This document shows, in pieces, positions 11,150 to 23,689 of a stretch of 64,000 bases of DNA (positions are counted from its first letter, which is position 1; every line of letters begins with the position of its first letter). Under the pieces are notes generated by a model. It was not told the origin of the DNA and did not search any database. It saw nothing but the letters and a program-made list of their open reading frames with translations. This DNA is from Diphasiastrum complanatum (taxonomy: Eukaryota; Streptophyta; Lycopodiopsida; Lycopodiales; Lycopodiaceae). The translations under genes and the position numbers were made by a program. The DNA lies in NCBI GenBank assembly GCA_029204225.1, contig CM055092.1:79814838-79878837 (forward strand), in the 5' to 3' direction.

Positions 11150-12974
11150 CTGGCGCCCTCTCCATCCCCCTGCTGGCGCTTGTTGATCCATCGCTGCTGC
11201 TGGCGCCTGCTCCTTCGCTGATGATTGGCGCCCTCCATCGCGCTGATGCCGCCCTCCACTGCTCTGTTTTGAGCCTGTCCATCACTGATGTAGCTGATCC
11301 TTGCTTGCCCATCCCTCAGATCTGCAAAATGCCTCGTCGCAAAGGTGTTATTCCTGATCCATCTTCTGTTTCCATCATTGCCTTACCCTCACAACTAGAT
11401 CCAACTTCTCCTTCTACTTCTATGCCCGTTGCAATTCCTATCTCTCCATCAAATCCTATTCCCAACAATGAAACTATTGTAGCTATTCCCTTGATTCCAG
11501 ACACTCCAGAAGTACCTGCTTCTCTCCCCACCTTAGTCCGTCTTCTTCGTGAGGATCAACTCCGTCTATTTGAATACCTTAACAATCACAGAGAGAAACT
11601 TGATTCCCATGATTCTCTACTTCTTGCGGTGCAATCGCTCCTTCAAAAGCTAGACACTTCCAATGAAGCACTCAAGAAGGAAGTTGCAGCTATCAAAAGT
11701 GAAACTTCTTCCCAAATCGCTACTTCAGCTAAAATTCAGCAGCTCGAAAGTCAAATTTTTTTTTTTTTCGAACCGGCCGAATCGTCTTTGTGTGGCTCCA
11801 ATGTTAACTATGTAAAAGTTCCTTTCATGAATTTTTATACTGGTTGAAAAGAATGAAATTCATATTTCCTGTAACTTACCTGCAAGTTCATGCCATTAGC
11901 AGCTTTGTGCATTTTCTCAGTCAGCTGTAATGTTTCGGAATATTTTTTTCAAGCACAAGTTAATGTGTTATCTTTACAGTAAGACCTGGTACTTTTCCAT
12001 TTTGCAGTACTCTGCCAAGCTGCTGAAAAAGCCAGATCAATGCAGAGCTGTCTATGCCTGTTCACATCTATTTTGGCTTGAAGAAGATGGCGGCACCCAG
12101 GATGGAGAACGGTGAGTTATGAACCTTTCATCACAACAAAAGTCTTGTCTGTATTTCAGGCCGACATGATAAAGAAGACATTCCCTTACACATTTTCATA
12201 AGATTTCTTGTATCATTGTTGGAAGTCTTTACTCTATAATTTATGGTCATGTTTTAGTTTCTTGTTATCTGGGTGATTAGCAAGTGTTTTCGCGGTTGTC
12301 GATAAAAAGATGTACTTGCTCCTTCATGTTGATGTTTTCCTCACTTTCTGTAATAGCTTGTCCCTCAGATTCTTGGACTGTCCACGTAAGGGTCCCAAAT
12401 GACAACATGCACTTTTTTTCAGGGTTCTCCTCTGTCTGAAGCGGGCTTTGAGAATAGCCAATGCTGCCCAACAAATGTCTAGTGTAACAAGAGGAAGCAG
12501 TGGCCCTTTGACTCTTTTTGTTGAGATCCTCAATAAGTAAGAAGTCTTCAACAACATGAGTTGATGTTAGCTGAACAATTTTCTGCAAAACAAGTTTCTT
12601 GAGGATTTGTTGTCCAACTGAGAACTATATTTTACATGTGGTGTCTGCCCTTCAGTAATGCTTTTATATCATCTCCATTCCACGCTAGTTGCTTAGAATT
12701 TCGAGAGAGCATGACATCTGATAAGCAATTTGGAACTCTTACTGAGCACAGGTACTTGTATTATTTTGAGAAAGGCATTCCCCAAGTGACTAGCAATTTA
12801 ATTCAAGGCCTTTTGGAGCTGATAGGCACAGAATTGCAAAGTGAGAACACTGCACAAGATCGGGCTGTGGACGCCTTCTTTGCAAGTACACGAAGGTATA
12901 TTCAGTTTCAAAAGCAAAAAGGAGATGACCTTGCGGAACGTTATTCCAGTATTCAAGTTGTGAGCCCCCCATGA
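1..12974 (+). CDS. VPS35: Vacuolar protein sorting-associated protein 35 (retromer subunit), C-terminal half
   Basis: VPS35 is the alpha-solenoid scaffold of the retromer core, which recycles cargo receptors from endosomes or prevacuolar compartments. The C-terminal half of the family carries the VPS29 contact surface. Eleven exons join in frame to about 406 codons: 1-194 (open at the left edge, codons from base 3), 284-352, 1215-1304, 1539-1628, 1921-2001, 2939-3007, 3158-3238, 4904-5011, 12008-12111, 12423-12536 and 12752-12974. All introns are GT-AG and phase is kept throughout; the last two introns split codons. Recognisable family blocks include [58 protein letters not shown] and [15 protein letters not shown], and the tail ends in SSIQVVSPP before TGA. 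Full-length plant VPS35 is about 790 residues, so roughly half lies left of the window. No frameshift or stop is seen in any exon. An AATAAA at 13264-13269 could be the polyadenylation signal. The intron between exons 8 and 9 is 7 kb. Confidence 0.93.
4181..4266. repeat. Compound (AG)n-(AAG)n microsatellite
   Basis: About 42 bases of AG pass directly into about 42 bases of AAG inside a VPS35 intron. The tract is followed by CAGCTTTATTAATGCC, which resembles the sequence after the next AG tract. Confidence 0.95.
4411..4491. repeat. (GA)n microsatellite, about 40 units
   Basis: An uninterrupted GA run in the VPS35 intron between exons 7 and 8. It is followed by GCTTTATTAACGTCTTTTCC, a diverged copy of the sequence that follows the 4181-4266 tract. 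Confidence 0.95.
5490..5642. repeat. Direct repeat of about 60 bp
   Basis: A block with ACATGCATCG, ACTTGAGTCTTGGGAAAGAG and AACAATATGGATTCACA occurs twice, at about 5498-5556 and 5581-5640, with only a few differences. It lies within the long VPS35 intron. No coding content is apparent. Confidence 0.8.
8600..9430. repeat. GC-rich degenerate repeat region built on CAGACCGCAA-like motifs
   Basis: The words CCGCTT, CAGACCGCAA, TTGCCTTTCGGTCTGTT and TTCGGTCCGTTGCCGCTT recur between about 8855 and 9070 and continue into the ordered 54 bp array at 9146-9360. The base composition is clearly GC-richer than the AT-rich intron around it, which suggests transposon-derived or satellite-like DNA. I recognise no protein in it. 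Confidence 0.65.
9146..9360. repeat. 54-55 bp minisatellite, four copies
   Basis: Units start at about 9146, 9200, 9254 and 9309 with GACCGCAACATG or close variants. Each continues with CCCTTGCGGTTGCCTTCGG and CTCCTTTACTCTTCCGCTT-like sequence. The spacing of 54, 54 and 55 bases shows true tandem duplication. The last copy is truncated after GGTGCCTTGAG. Because 54 is a multiple of three, the repeats stay open in several frames, but this is not evidence of coding. Confidence 0.9.
10083..10555 (+). pseudogene. Copia retrotransposon reverse transcriptase/RNase H remnant
   Basis: The translation shows the end of a copia reverse transcriptase: LLKRFHMQ-like sequence, then [33 protein letters not shown] and the start of an NICF block. 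After a frame change it continues into RNase H with [20 protein letters not shown] and then [11 protein letters not shown] before a stop. In intact copia elements the corresponding motif is Y-x-D-A-D-W-A-G, followed by D-R-R-S-T-S-G-Y. Here the catalytic region is degraded and frameshifted. Upstream DNA from about 9930 may belong to the same element but is too decayed to read. It lies in sense orientation inside the VPS35 intron. Confidence 0.75.
11101..11147. repeat. (CT)n microsatellite
   Basis: CT run with one GCT interruption, directly upstream of the GC-rich leader of the gag-like reading frame. It lies within the long VPS35 intron. Confidence 0.95.
11329..11847 (+). CDS. Gag-like N-terminal reading frame with predicted coiled coil (retroelement remnant)
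   Basis: An ATG at 11329 opens [13 protein letters not shown], followed by a Ser/Pro/Ile-rich stretch. A probable coiled coil follows, with [19 protein letters not shown] and [20 protein letters not shown] about 80-140 residues in. The frame then runs into a T-rich stretch (FFFF) near 11757, where any homology would end. The leader before the ATG contains several GGCGCC words, as in primer sites and leaders of some gypsy elements. The proline-rich start plus coiled coil fits the N-terminus of a plant Ty3/gypsy Gag, but I see no Gag core or zinc knuckle. It could also be a captured exon. It is not part of VPS35, because the flanking VPS35 blocks are contiguous in the family. Confidence 0.35.
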   Translation: MPRRKGVIPDPSSVSIIALPSQLDPTSPSTSMPVAIPISPSNPIPNNETIVAIPLIPDTPEVPASLPTLVRLLREDQLRLFEYLNNHREKLDSHDSLLLAVQSLLQKLDTSNEALKKEVAAIKSETSSQIATSAKIQQLESQIFFFFEPAESSLCGSNVNYVKVPFMNFYTG

Positions 12975-13920
12975 ACTCATTTGGAGGAATGCAATTGTGT
13001 TTACCTTTGACTGGAATTTTTAAGCCCACTTGGTGTCATGACTCATGAGGCAGTTGAGGCAATGAGCTGCTTTGCTCTGGCTAGTGAAACTATTTTGGAG
13101 TAGAGCACACTTAAACTTGAATTCAACCAGCAACTGAAGCGACAATCATGCGGACCTGGGCTTGTCTCACATGCCATTTTGCAACTATGTACAAATTTGT
13201 CATTGAGGAGCTGCAACATGCCTGACACCCTAGCCAACTCGTAATCTTGCCAGTTGTTTGTTGAATAAATTTTGGACATCTGCATCTCCAAGGTTTCAAG
13301 TGAAGCTTTTCTGATCTGAACTATTTGATGAAACAAGTGTGCGCCTTTTGAAGGGAGATGGTGGGTGATTATCTTTTTTTTTTCCTGATGTTCTGAACAG
13401 ATTTGAGTAATTTACTTCAAGTTGTTCTTTTGGTTTTTTTTTTTTTTGGGGGGGGGGGGGTGTGGGGGGTGGTGGACGACGTCTGTGGGACAATAAGTTG
13501 TTTTTGATGAATTTATATACGGAAACCTTTCATGTTTGATGTTAGTGGAACAATCTTCCTTGATTCTCACCATTTTGACGTACATTGGTTGTGTCATGTG
13601 CAAGGAGCGTTGTGCGGATTGCTCAATACTGATGATGAAAGTATCTCTTGATTTACAATGTTTGATTGAAAGTCAACAAAAAAAAATCTGCATTGAGAAA
13701 GCAGGCAATTTTACCTTGCAAGAGAGACTTAGTATTCTCCTATGAATTCCTAGTCTGTAGGGTTTTATTTTTCTGCAAATTAGATTTGATTTTCTACTCA
13801 TGCTTGCCAGTTTTTCTGATATCTTTGCATTAGACATCAACCAGAAAAGGAAAGACCACAATTAGATGAGCCCACATCTCTGTCCTCAGGTCAACTTAGT
13901 ACTAACACACTTGCAAAGAC
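12975..13920. other. VPS35 3' flank; T/G homopolymer at 13434-13460
   Basis: No gene is recognised here. An AATAAA at 13264-13269, 290 bases after the VPS35 stop, is a plausible poly(A) signal. A run of 14 T followed by 13 G at 13434-13460, then TGTGGGGGG, is a homopolymer junction prone to assembly error. Open frames over it (poly-Pro/Lys on the minus strand) are artefacts of the run. Confidence 0.6.
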
Positions 13921-14104
13921 TATGAGAATCTCCAATCCTAACAATATGAGAAAAACATCTGAGCTGGTAAAATCCTCGGTCAATTTAAGACTTAAGTTGA
14001 TTCTAACAATATACATATCCATATGTGGTCGAAGAGTCACTAGTCTATTCTTGACATGTACTGATACTCACCAATCAAATCAGGGAAACATGCAATGGAC
14101 TACC

Positions 14105-14240
14105 TATTAAGTGTTATGTATGTGAAGATAATTACTGAATTGTTGAGTGTCGTAAAAAAAGAGAGGTCCAAGACTATATTTCAATATGTAGCGATTGTGG
14201 ATATCAGCATCCATTCCTAGACTGTCCACTAAAATAAGGA
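14105..14240 (+). pseudogene. Tandem zinc-knuckle remnant of a gypsy-type Gag nucleocapsid
   Basis: One plus-strand frame reads KCYVCEDNY, a TGA stop, IVECRKK, then ICSDCGYQHPFLDCPLK. The second motif is C-x2-C-x3-H-x4-C. The first has the same spacing with the histidine position read as tyrosine, which a C-to-T change would explain. Two closely spaced CCHC knuckles separated by a basic linker are typical of retroelement nucleocapsids. Flanking frames are broken by stops, and I see no protease or polymerase downstream with confidence. Confidence 0.5.
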
Positions 14241-16202
14241 AAAGAACATGATGTCTGGTCCCATCTCTTCTTAGTGTCATAGGAGAGCCAAATTGGCTAG
14301 ATATATCTTTGTTTGTATAAACTAAGTGCAAGATCTCAAGACATTCTAATAGATCCTACATAGTTAGTGAGTTGTCAAGATCATTATATTTAGGAGAATA
14401 TCCAAGTCTAAGCTACATGATACTTCTGAAGAATGAAGAAATGAATAGAAGCACAAGAAGCTAGATAAGGAGGTAGTCGAACAACCCATACAAATCTTTG
14501 TTCCATACGTTACAGCCTTACTGAACTCAAAAATCCCCAAAACAATTTCAAGAAATGCATGCCAAGCAATATGTATGGTTGAGATTCATCCTTGCTTTGA
14601 TAAAGATCTAGGCTGGTAAAATGATGTTAAGCTATTAGACGTATTATAGAGCCCGATAAATATGCAAACTTATGTATCATTAAAAACATGCTGAGCCTTA
14701 TGCAAAGCACTCAAAATTTGGGTAGAAGACAATGAGCTATGTTGTATGACGAGCCTAAGCTTACCGACACAATCAATGCCAAAAACGCTGAATTAAGTCT
14801 AATAAGTCAACAACCTAAATGCAAATTAGAGGATGCATTACAAGTCAAACTATCCATTGAGCACACGGTCTTCTCTCATTGATTTGCTATCATTGACAAG
14901 GGATTAAGATAAACATCATGTCTACTATATTGCATCATGCTTAGAGAGTTGATGGAATGTTTCATTTAACATATACAATCATATTAGCTTATTAGTGTAG
15001 TGTGCTTGGAATGGTTGAAAGCTTATACTTGTTAGAATTGTCGGAGTACATTTTGTAATTGATTGGGTCTTGTTACCTAAATCTTCATGTTGCTATGTTG
15101 TTCTACTAGGAAAATCTTGGCTAAAAAAATCTAGGAGCCCTTCATGATGAGGAATGAAACTGAATAGTCTTGGAAAATATAGAAAGTTGTAAAAGTTGAC
15201 TCACACACATGGGTAGTGAAACGTACCTATCAGAAAAAGATTATAACAAGCTTGAGTACTATGGACTACATGAAAGAAGATGACCTAGTCATTGGAAGTG
15301 GGCGGTGATTGAGTATGACTAATAGACAGAAATTGTAGACTAGATGGAAGTGGCAGCCCTTGCATTCCTCGACTCTCTGGACTTTGATATAGATGTTACG
15401 TACCCATAAGGGCACGCAATAGGTTACTTGAGGTGACGGTCTCATTTATGGGACGGAACACTGGCCTGGAGCTATAGGTCTATTGGGTGCCACGTGTCTA
15501 GAACATTTCTAATGCCTTGAAGTAGTAGAAGGTTAGTACAAGGATACAAAGAGCCAACACTAGAACAATCCATGCCCAACTTTTTAGCCTAGTCAACAAT
15601 GCTATAAAGTGTATATTGAGAACATGCGTGCTTTGCTATCCTCTAAAGACATGCGAGAACTATTAGAGTATATTTTACAAGTTAATAGAACATGCACATT
15701 TTGAATGAAAAATAAAAATGATTGTATTTAAATAGTGTTGGAGATATCTCTATGGATAATGGAGACTAAATTCCCTTTCATACAACACTACTAGAATTTG
15801 AGCCGAATTATCTTCAAAATGGTGTCAGCATCAATCAACTAGCCCAAGGTTTCAAAGCAAGAGAAATTGAGTCTTGCATGCCACTTGTCAATCACTTTTT
15901 TCAAATTTAAAACCAATTGAGAAGCTGCTGAATTCGTAAAGAAAGTTGCAAAGTGGACTTGAGATTTATGGCTCATCAAAGGCCATAAACGCATCGTTGT
16001 AGCTCCTTTGGGCACGTCATGTTCCCATGTGGCACCCATCCAACTAGGAGACTTTAATTTTCTAGTTTTAATCCAAAAATTGAGCAAGAGCATTAGCTTG
16101 ATAGTAGATTGCAATTTTCGAATCTTGCCTCGAACAAAGTATTATGGATTTGGTGCTATGTAATCTCAAAGATCTACCACATTCCAATTAGAATAACTGA
16201 GT
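14241..16202. other. Decayed intergenic sequence without recognisable genes
   Basis: Stops occur in all frames. A short stretch near 15345-15500 reads EVAALAFLDSLDFDIDVTYP and then further coding-like sequence with stops in the plus direction. It is probably the decayed body of the retroelement whose zinc knuckles lie at 14105-14240, but I cannot name a domain. The 91-codon minus frame at 15839-16114 matches nothing I know. Confidence 0.4.
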
Positions 16203-16455
16203 GGACGAGGTTGAATATTGGTGTGAAGAAGAACTAGTGCAAGGTTATGTGGGCATAATGTGATAAAACAATAAATTAAGCAACAAGCTTGCATCTAGAA
16301 TCAACTTGTAAATGCAAAATCACACTATTTTTGGATGGACGAGGTTGAATATTGGTGTGAAGAGGAACTAGTGCAAGGTTAAGTGGGCAGAACGTGATAA
16401 CAATGGATTAAGCAACAAGCTTGCATCTAGAATCAACTTGTAAATGGAAAATGTG
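16203..16455. repeat. Tandem duplication of about 134 bp, two copies
   Basis: GGACGAGGTTGAATATTGGT at 16203 recurs at 16337. Both copies continue through AACTAGTGCAAGGTTA, GCAACAAGCTTGCATC and TAGAATCAACTTGTAAATG. Differences are few, so the duplication is fairly recent. Confidence 0.85.
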
Positions 16456-16933
16456 TATATATTTTTCTCGTGTGGTGGAGTTAAACTTTTTTCACCTCAA
16501 GGACAAGAAAGAAGTATTTACCAACACACCACTTATTAGAGGATATGAATGCGAGTATCTTTCATTGTTGGCTAGGTATTGGCTTGACCAGACTTTAAAG
16601 ACCCTATGATTTTTCAAACATGATATTTATTATTGCTATTTTTAACTTACCGAAAGTATATATTGTATAGCAGACTCGGAACCTTACATATGACTTGATA
16701 GAGTGACAACTGGCCAACTGAGAACCACCAAGATTTATTTTGGAAGATATTATTGAGAAACGCTAAGTAGAAGGATCAAATGTAATCCAATACCATGAAC
16801 AGATGGTTATTGGTTTAAAAGAAGAGGCAATAACTTGAACTAGTACGTATCTTAAATATGCGGCTATTGCCCAACATTTGTGTATTGCTTAATTGAAACA
16901 CAATCATTATAAATAAAAGAGTATTGATGTTAA

Positions 16934-19012
<2,079 letters not shown>

Positions 19013-19032
19013 ATTTGAAACGCGTTTCAAAT
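19013..19032. repeat. Perfect 20 bp palindrome
   Basis: ATTTGAAACGCGTTTCAAAT is exactly self-complementary. A related word, GTTTGAAACGCATTTCG, occurs at about 22045, on the far side of the hAT remnant. This could mark transposon ends or be chance in AT-rich DNA. Confidence 0.6.
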
Positions 19033-19257
19033 TTTAGTAGAAACACTCAGAAACGTGTTTTTATGTTGATATTTTTTTGGGCAATATGGGTATCAGATGA
19101 AAGCTCTAATTAAGAGCATTATTACTATGTAGTTTGCCGAATGTTTCGGGTACATGATGGTCAGTTTAGGTGCATTAACTCCCAGGTTTAAGCTTTAGCT
19201 CCTTTTAATATAAAAAATTAATAAAAAAAGAAAATTTTCCAATGTGTTCATAATAGG

Positions 19258-19371
<114 letters not shown>

Positions 19372-19470
19372 ACAAACTGAACAAAAGACATGCTAAATCA
19401 TGCTGAACAAAAACCATGCTGAATCAGAACCATACTACATCGTACTGAACTCTACTGAAACATTTTTCAA

Positions 19471-19597
<127 letters not shown>

Positions 19598-19749
19598 ATA
19601 AACCATAATACTGAATTTATCAAACTAAAACCATAAAGAACAATATTGAATAATGACACCGTTGTGAATAGGATCATCATAATATATAATATCGGGCCAC
19701 ATGGCACCAAAAATGGAGTACAATGACGTTCCATGAACGTAATGAAAAC

Positions 19750-21454
19750 TATACAACTAAGACTCGTCGGAGTCATGGTAGTCAAAATCATTCGAGTCTG
19801 TGCCTGTCTGCTGATCCCAAGTGTCTGCAAATGAATCAGAATTGGAGAGAACCATACGCCGTGGTTTGGCCCTAGCTCTGCCGCGTGCTCTGGCTCTCTG
19901 CTGCATGCTCTGAATCTGGATCCTCCCCCTGTCTCTACCTCTACCTCCGTCTCTCTCCCCTTCTCTAGCCCCCCTTTGGCTGCCCCCACTCTTGTGTCTA
20001 CTCTTGTGTGTTTGTGTGTCAGGTGGCTGTGATCCTATGCCTGGGATGGCCCTACCCACTATGATGATGCCTGACCGATGGTTGCATGTGATGCTCCACT
20101 CCTGTCTACAAAAAGTGAACTCAGCACCCCCCCCCTTTTTCCAAAATCTTTAGGTCTCCCTCTAGGCCTATGTACAGGAATGGTTGGCTCCTCCTCTGTC
20201 TCCGCATCAGGGTCCACTAGTAGATCAGCCATGTCATCCCCCTATGCCTCTGCCCTTGTCTCATCGTCCTCCTCCGTATCCCCCTCAACCCACTCCTCCT
20301 CTTCCTCATAGTCAACCCCGAGCTCCTCTCCACCCTCCGAGCCCTCATCTTCTCTCTCCTTAGCCCTCTCCCTCTGCCTCTCTGTCCTCCTCTGCCGTGG
20401 TAAAGCCTGTGCGTCAGCCTGTGCCTATCTATAGAACTCTCTATAGATCTCATCACCCATATCCTCCTGCGTGGGTGGTTCCTGAGGAGTAGCAACTACC
20501 GAATTCACCAAGCAAGAGTCAGGGTTCACCTGCAACCAAAAACAATACATTGTTGTCAGGCAGGTATTTTGAAATTCATTAGATATTTTGAAAGCAATTC
20601 AATTCGTCAAAACATAGCAAGAAACAAGGGGTGATGATGTGACTCACCTCGAGCATTTGGCCCTCTCCTTATGTGCACCTCAACATATGGCCATTGGTGT
20701 TCACAAACACCAATTGCCTACACTGTTCGATGGATAACCTGTTCCTCTTCTACGTGTGATACAAGGCCTAGGTGCTCTAATTCCACTCACAAGGGGATAC
20801 TAAACAATCTTGTGCAACGACCAATTGCCGCAGGTCACCTGTGCTACGCTTGTGGTAGCTCCACCACGTAACGGGCCTCAGCTGATCCTCCCTCAGCCAA
20901 CTCTGCTCTTCATCAAAAGGGAACTGGAGGTGCTCAAATGTGATCAGTTGGTGAGAAATGTTATTGAGCATTGGACCTGTTGGTAGAAGAAAAAATATGA
21001 CACATGTAAGTCCTCTCGATTTCACACAGTAGCAATGAGTACACTACTGTTGTATTTAGGTTACCAAGTGATTTCTCACACATACCTGGTCCAGGCCATA
21101 CGTGCTCCGTGTACTCCACCCATCTTCGGTGCAGCTCCCGATCGTCCAAGTCCTGGGTAGAGCGCCACAAGGGGTGCAACATGTGGGCTACGACGTGGAT
21201 GGGTTGGTGGAAGTAGTCCCATCTAGCCTGCCATGTCTGCAAGATCTCATCCCTCGTGGAACAGACAAATTACAATAGTCAGTGCACCGTAGCGTAAAAG
21301 AAATGCATCAAACTTGAGTGAGAAACAAACTAGACATTGAAGAGTCATACCTATGGTCGTCCAAGGCCGACGTCAAAATTGCCTCGCCAATGTGGTCCAT
21401 GAACTCGTAAATGAGACCGAGAGTGCACCCCTCACGGTCTACCAGTGTAGCACT
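19750..21454 (-). pseudogene. hAT-family transposase pseudogene with intact splice sites
   Basis: Minus-strand exons fit at 21454-21351, 21236-21086, 20976-20648 and 20529 to about 19750, with GT-AG borders. In order they show DREGCTLGLIYEFMD, RWDYFHQPIHVVAHMLHPLW, LREDQLRPVTWWSYHK, then VAQDCLVSPCEWN and KRNRLSIEQCRQLVFVNTN. The last two are the hAT C-terminal dimerisation region, normally with S-x-x-C-E-R-N-W-S-T and a K-[KR]-R-N-x-L run. An acidic, arginine-rich tail with RPRGRPKDFGK follows. Within the dimerisation block there are three TAG stops, and two more lie in the tail. Against the family pattern, two of the stops are W-to-TAG and the R in C-E-R-N has become W. The N-terminal BED finger and most of the catalytic core are not identified. 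It is inactive. Confidence 0.8.
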
Positions 21455-23680
21455 CTGAAAATGGGTAGGAGGACCACGCCTAAACCTCCAAGAACATGGA
21501 ATTAGGGCATGGAAATTGAAATTAGTAATACGAACGAAGACGGGTGAAACGGAGGTCACATGAGTCTATAGGCATGTGGAAATGGATTCTAAGCTCAAAC
21601 ATCACCTCAATCGATTGCCTACAAGTCATTTTGTAAAAATGGCAAAAAAACACATGCATTTGGAGGTGGCATTCAAATCTTCATGGACTCACATGCATTT
21701 GGAGTGTGGCTGAAATTGATGTTGTAGGAATTACCGTGGGAATGATGAGAGGCTCTATTTGGTTGCCTACAGCTCAATGGCAACACTTGAAAAAAAATCA
21801 TGCCTACACTTACCAACAATGTAAATTGATGCTTTCACTCCCCACGAAGATCAGACCCCCCTGGCACCATGTGCACCACCTCCGTATCGCTAAGTAGATG
21901 CATGTCGACTATTCACACGCGAAGATTCGACATCGATAGCCCACTAAAATTTTTTTGACTCCTCCACAGTTAGCGCATTTATGGCGGCGAGGAGGAGCAC
22001 AAAATAATATATTCCGTTTTTTTTTTTCTGATCACATTTTGTGGTTTGAAACGCATTTCGTAGAATTGCGGTTCGTGAAATGCGAACCCAATGAAACATG
22101 TTCTGCTACAACTATGGTTCGACTCTAGTTAAAGAAGTTGAAGTTGGTGAACCCGTGACGGTCTTGTGCTAAAAGCATTTGTGTCAAGAAAATCATTACA
22201 AATTGGAATGTAAAGTTGAAGCAAAGAAAAAGCTTGAAACCACACCTTTGGAGGAAAAGATCATGCCTAATAGCACAAGCCTCCTTTGATAAAAAATGAC
22301 TCAATTATTGCAAGTATTTTGACTACTGTTGTGCATGAACATAGCAACAAGCTTGTTGGGGATGCTAAAGAAGGTAATTTCTTTATTGACTTGAGGGAGG
22401 AGACAATACAAAATGGCACAAATCAAAACTAATTTCTCCCATATTCAAAATAGAAATCATTCGCTGCAGTTTCTATACTAATTGTGTTCAATATTGAGAA
22501 ACCAAACATGGGCCAGATTCATTAGGGTCATAATTAACTTCTTCTCCAGAATGTTTTTCCCATAGATCTCACAAGATTTTTCATAGATTTGTAGGTAACA
22601 TTCTGGGATCGTGGTTCCATCATCATTGGCTAGTAATAGTCTACTATCCAAGGATGCTACAACCAAAGAGGCAAAGCTGGATAAGGAGTTGAGAGTGTAG
22701 TGTTTGAGAGCAAAGGCCTTTGCTACACCAATTGATCATAGCCTTAGGTCATGAATCTACAAGCTTTGAATGACTCAAAATGGACAATCTAGTTGTAAAA
22801 TAAAAAACCAACGTCGTTCCCCTAAACTTCAATTCAAAAGTTGGATGGTGTTTTTCTTTAAAAATCTTTTCCTTAAAGCCACGAGGATCCCAATTGGTGA
22901 AAGTACTTTTGAAGGGCGCCTATTGTCCTCAATCAAAGGATAGAAAAGGAGTGTACTCTGCAACTTTCTTTGATCAAAGAGTTTGCTCTGTTGTAGAGAG
23001 AAAGTAGATAGGGTTTAGTTCTTTACCATTCCAAAGCCAAGGAAGTTAGTGGCAACATAATATAGCATTTGGGCAATCCAGAGACGTTATTGACAAAAAA
23101 GTAAGCTGATTTTTTAGCATATTATTACTTGGAAGGAGAAAAAACTAGTTCCTACTAATCCACTTCATTCAAAAAATTATCCGAGTGAAATTTCTTGCAG
23201 ACATGGAATTTCCACACAAGAAATGTGAACTTTGTGATAACCTTATTTTTGTTGTTATCAACATTCATCAATTGAGAGAACATAACTGATCTTTAAACAT
23301 GCTTCTTGAAACAAAAATAGAGAGAGATTACACAATTTCACATAGTTCCTCTTGACAAGCCAAGACCAAACCCTTTGAAACCTTTATTCACAAACTTGTT
23401 GAAAGTACAATGCTTAGGACCATAAATGAGCCTACAAAAGACTCCAAGAGTGATTGATTGATTGATACACCAATCTATTGCAAAACTAGTAATCAATTTC
23501 TTGATCTAGATTAGCAATTTTGGATCACAAAATCAAGAGCAATCAAACACAATGATCAAACATGTAAATCTGACCCCACACGTGTGAAGTACGACCTCCA
23601 ATACGGCATGCTATTGGATTTTGAAAGTGATCAAGTTTAGTTCACAAACAATTCATAAAATTACAAGACAAGATGACATG
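21455..23680. other. Intergenic DNA, possible extension of neighbouring elements
   Basis: Nothing is recognised with confidence. A T-rich run (about 22016-22028), followed by GTTTGAAACGCATTTCG and an inverted GGTTCGTGAAATGCGAAC, may be the outer part of the hAT element. From about 23100 leftwards the sequence has many stops in every frame. Confidence 0.4.
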
Positions 23681-23689
23681 AACTTTGAT

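Larger units (their letters stand above)
5012..12007 (+). other. Seven-kilobase VPS35 intron loaded with repeats
   Basis: This intron runs from the donor after HKATG to the acceptor before YSAKLL; the family joins these two blocks directly. It begins gtaagt and ends ttttgcag. It holds a local direct repeat (5490-5642), a GC-rich repeat region (8600-9430), a plus-strand copia pol remnant (about 10083-10555), a CT tract (11101-11147) and a gag-like reading frame (11329-11847). From 5643 to 8600 I recognise nothing. A 90-codon minus-strand open stretch at 7327-7599 has no recognisable family and is not called as a gene. The other visible VPS35 introns are 79 to about 1,670 bases long, so the excess here is insertional. 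Confidence 0.85.

Noticed and set aside
11329-11847. Gag-like frame as an extra VPS35 exon
   Set aside because: The family joins HKATG directly to YSAKLL, so nothing is missing between the exons.
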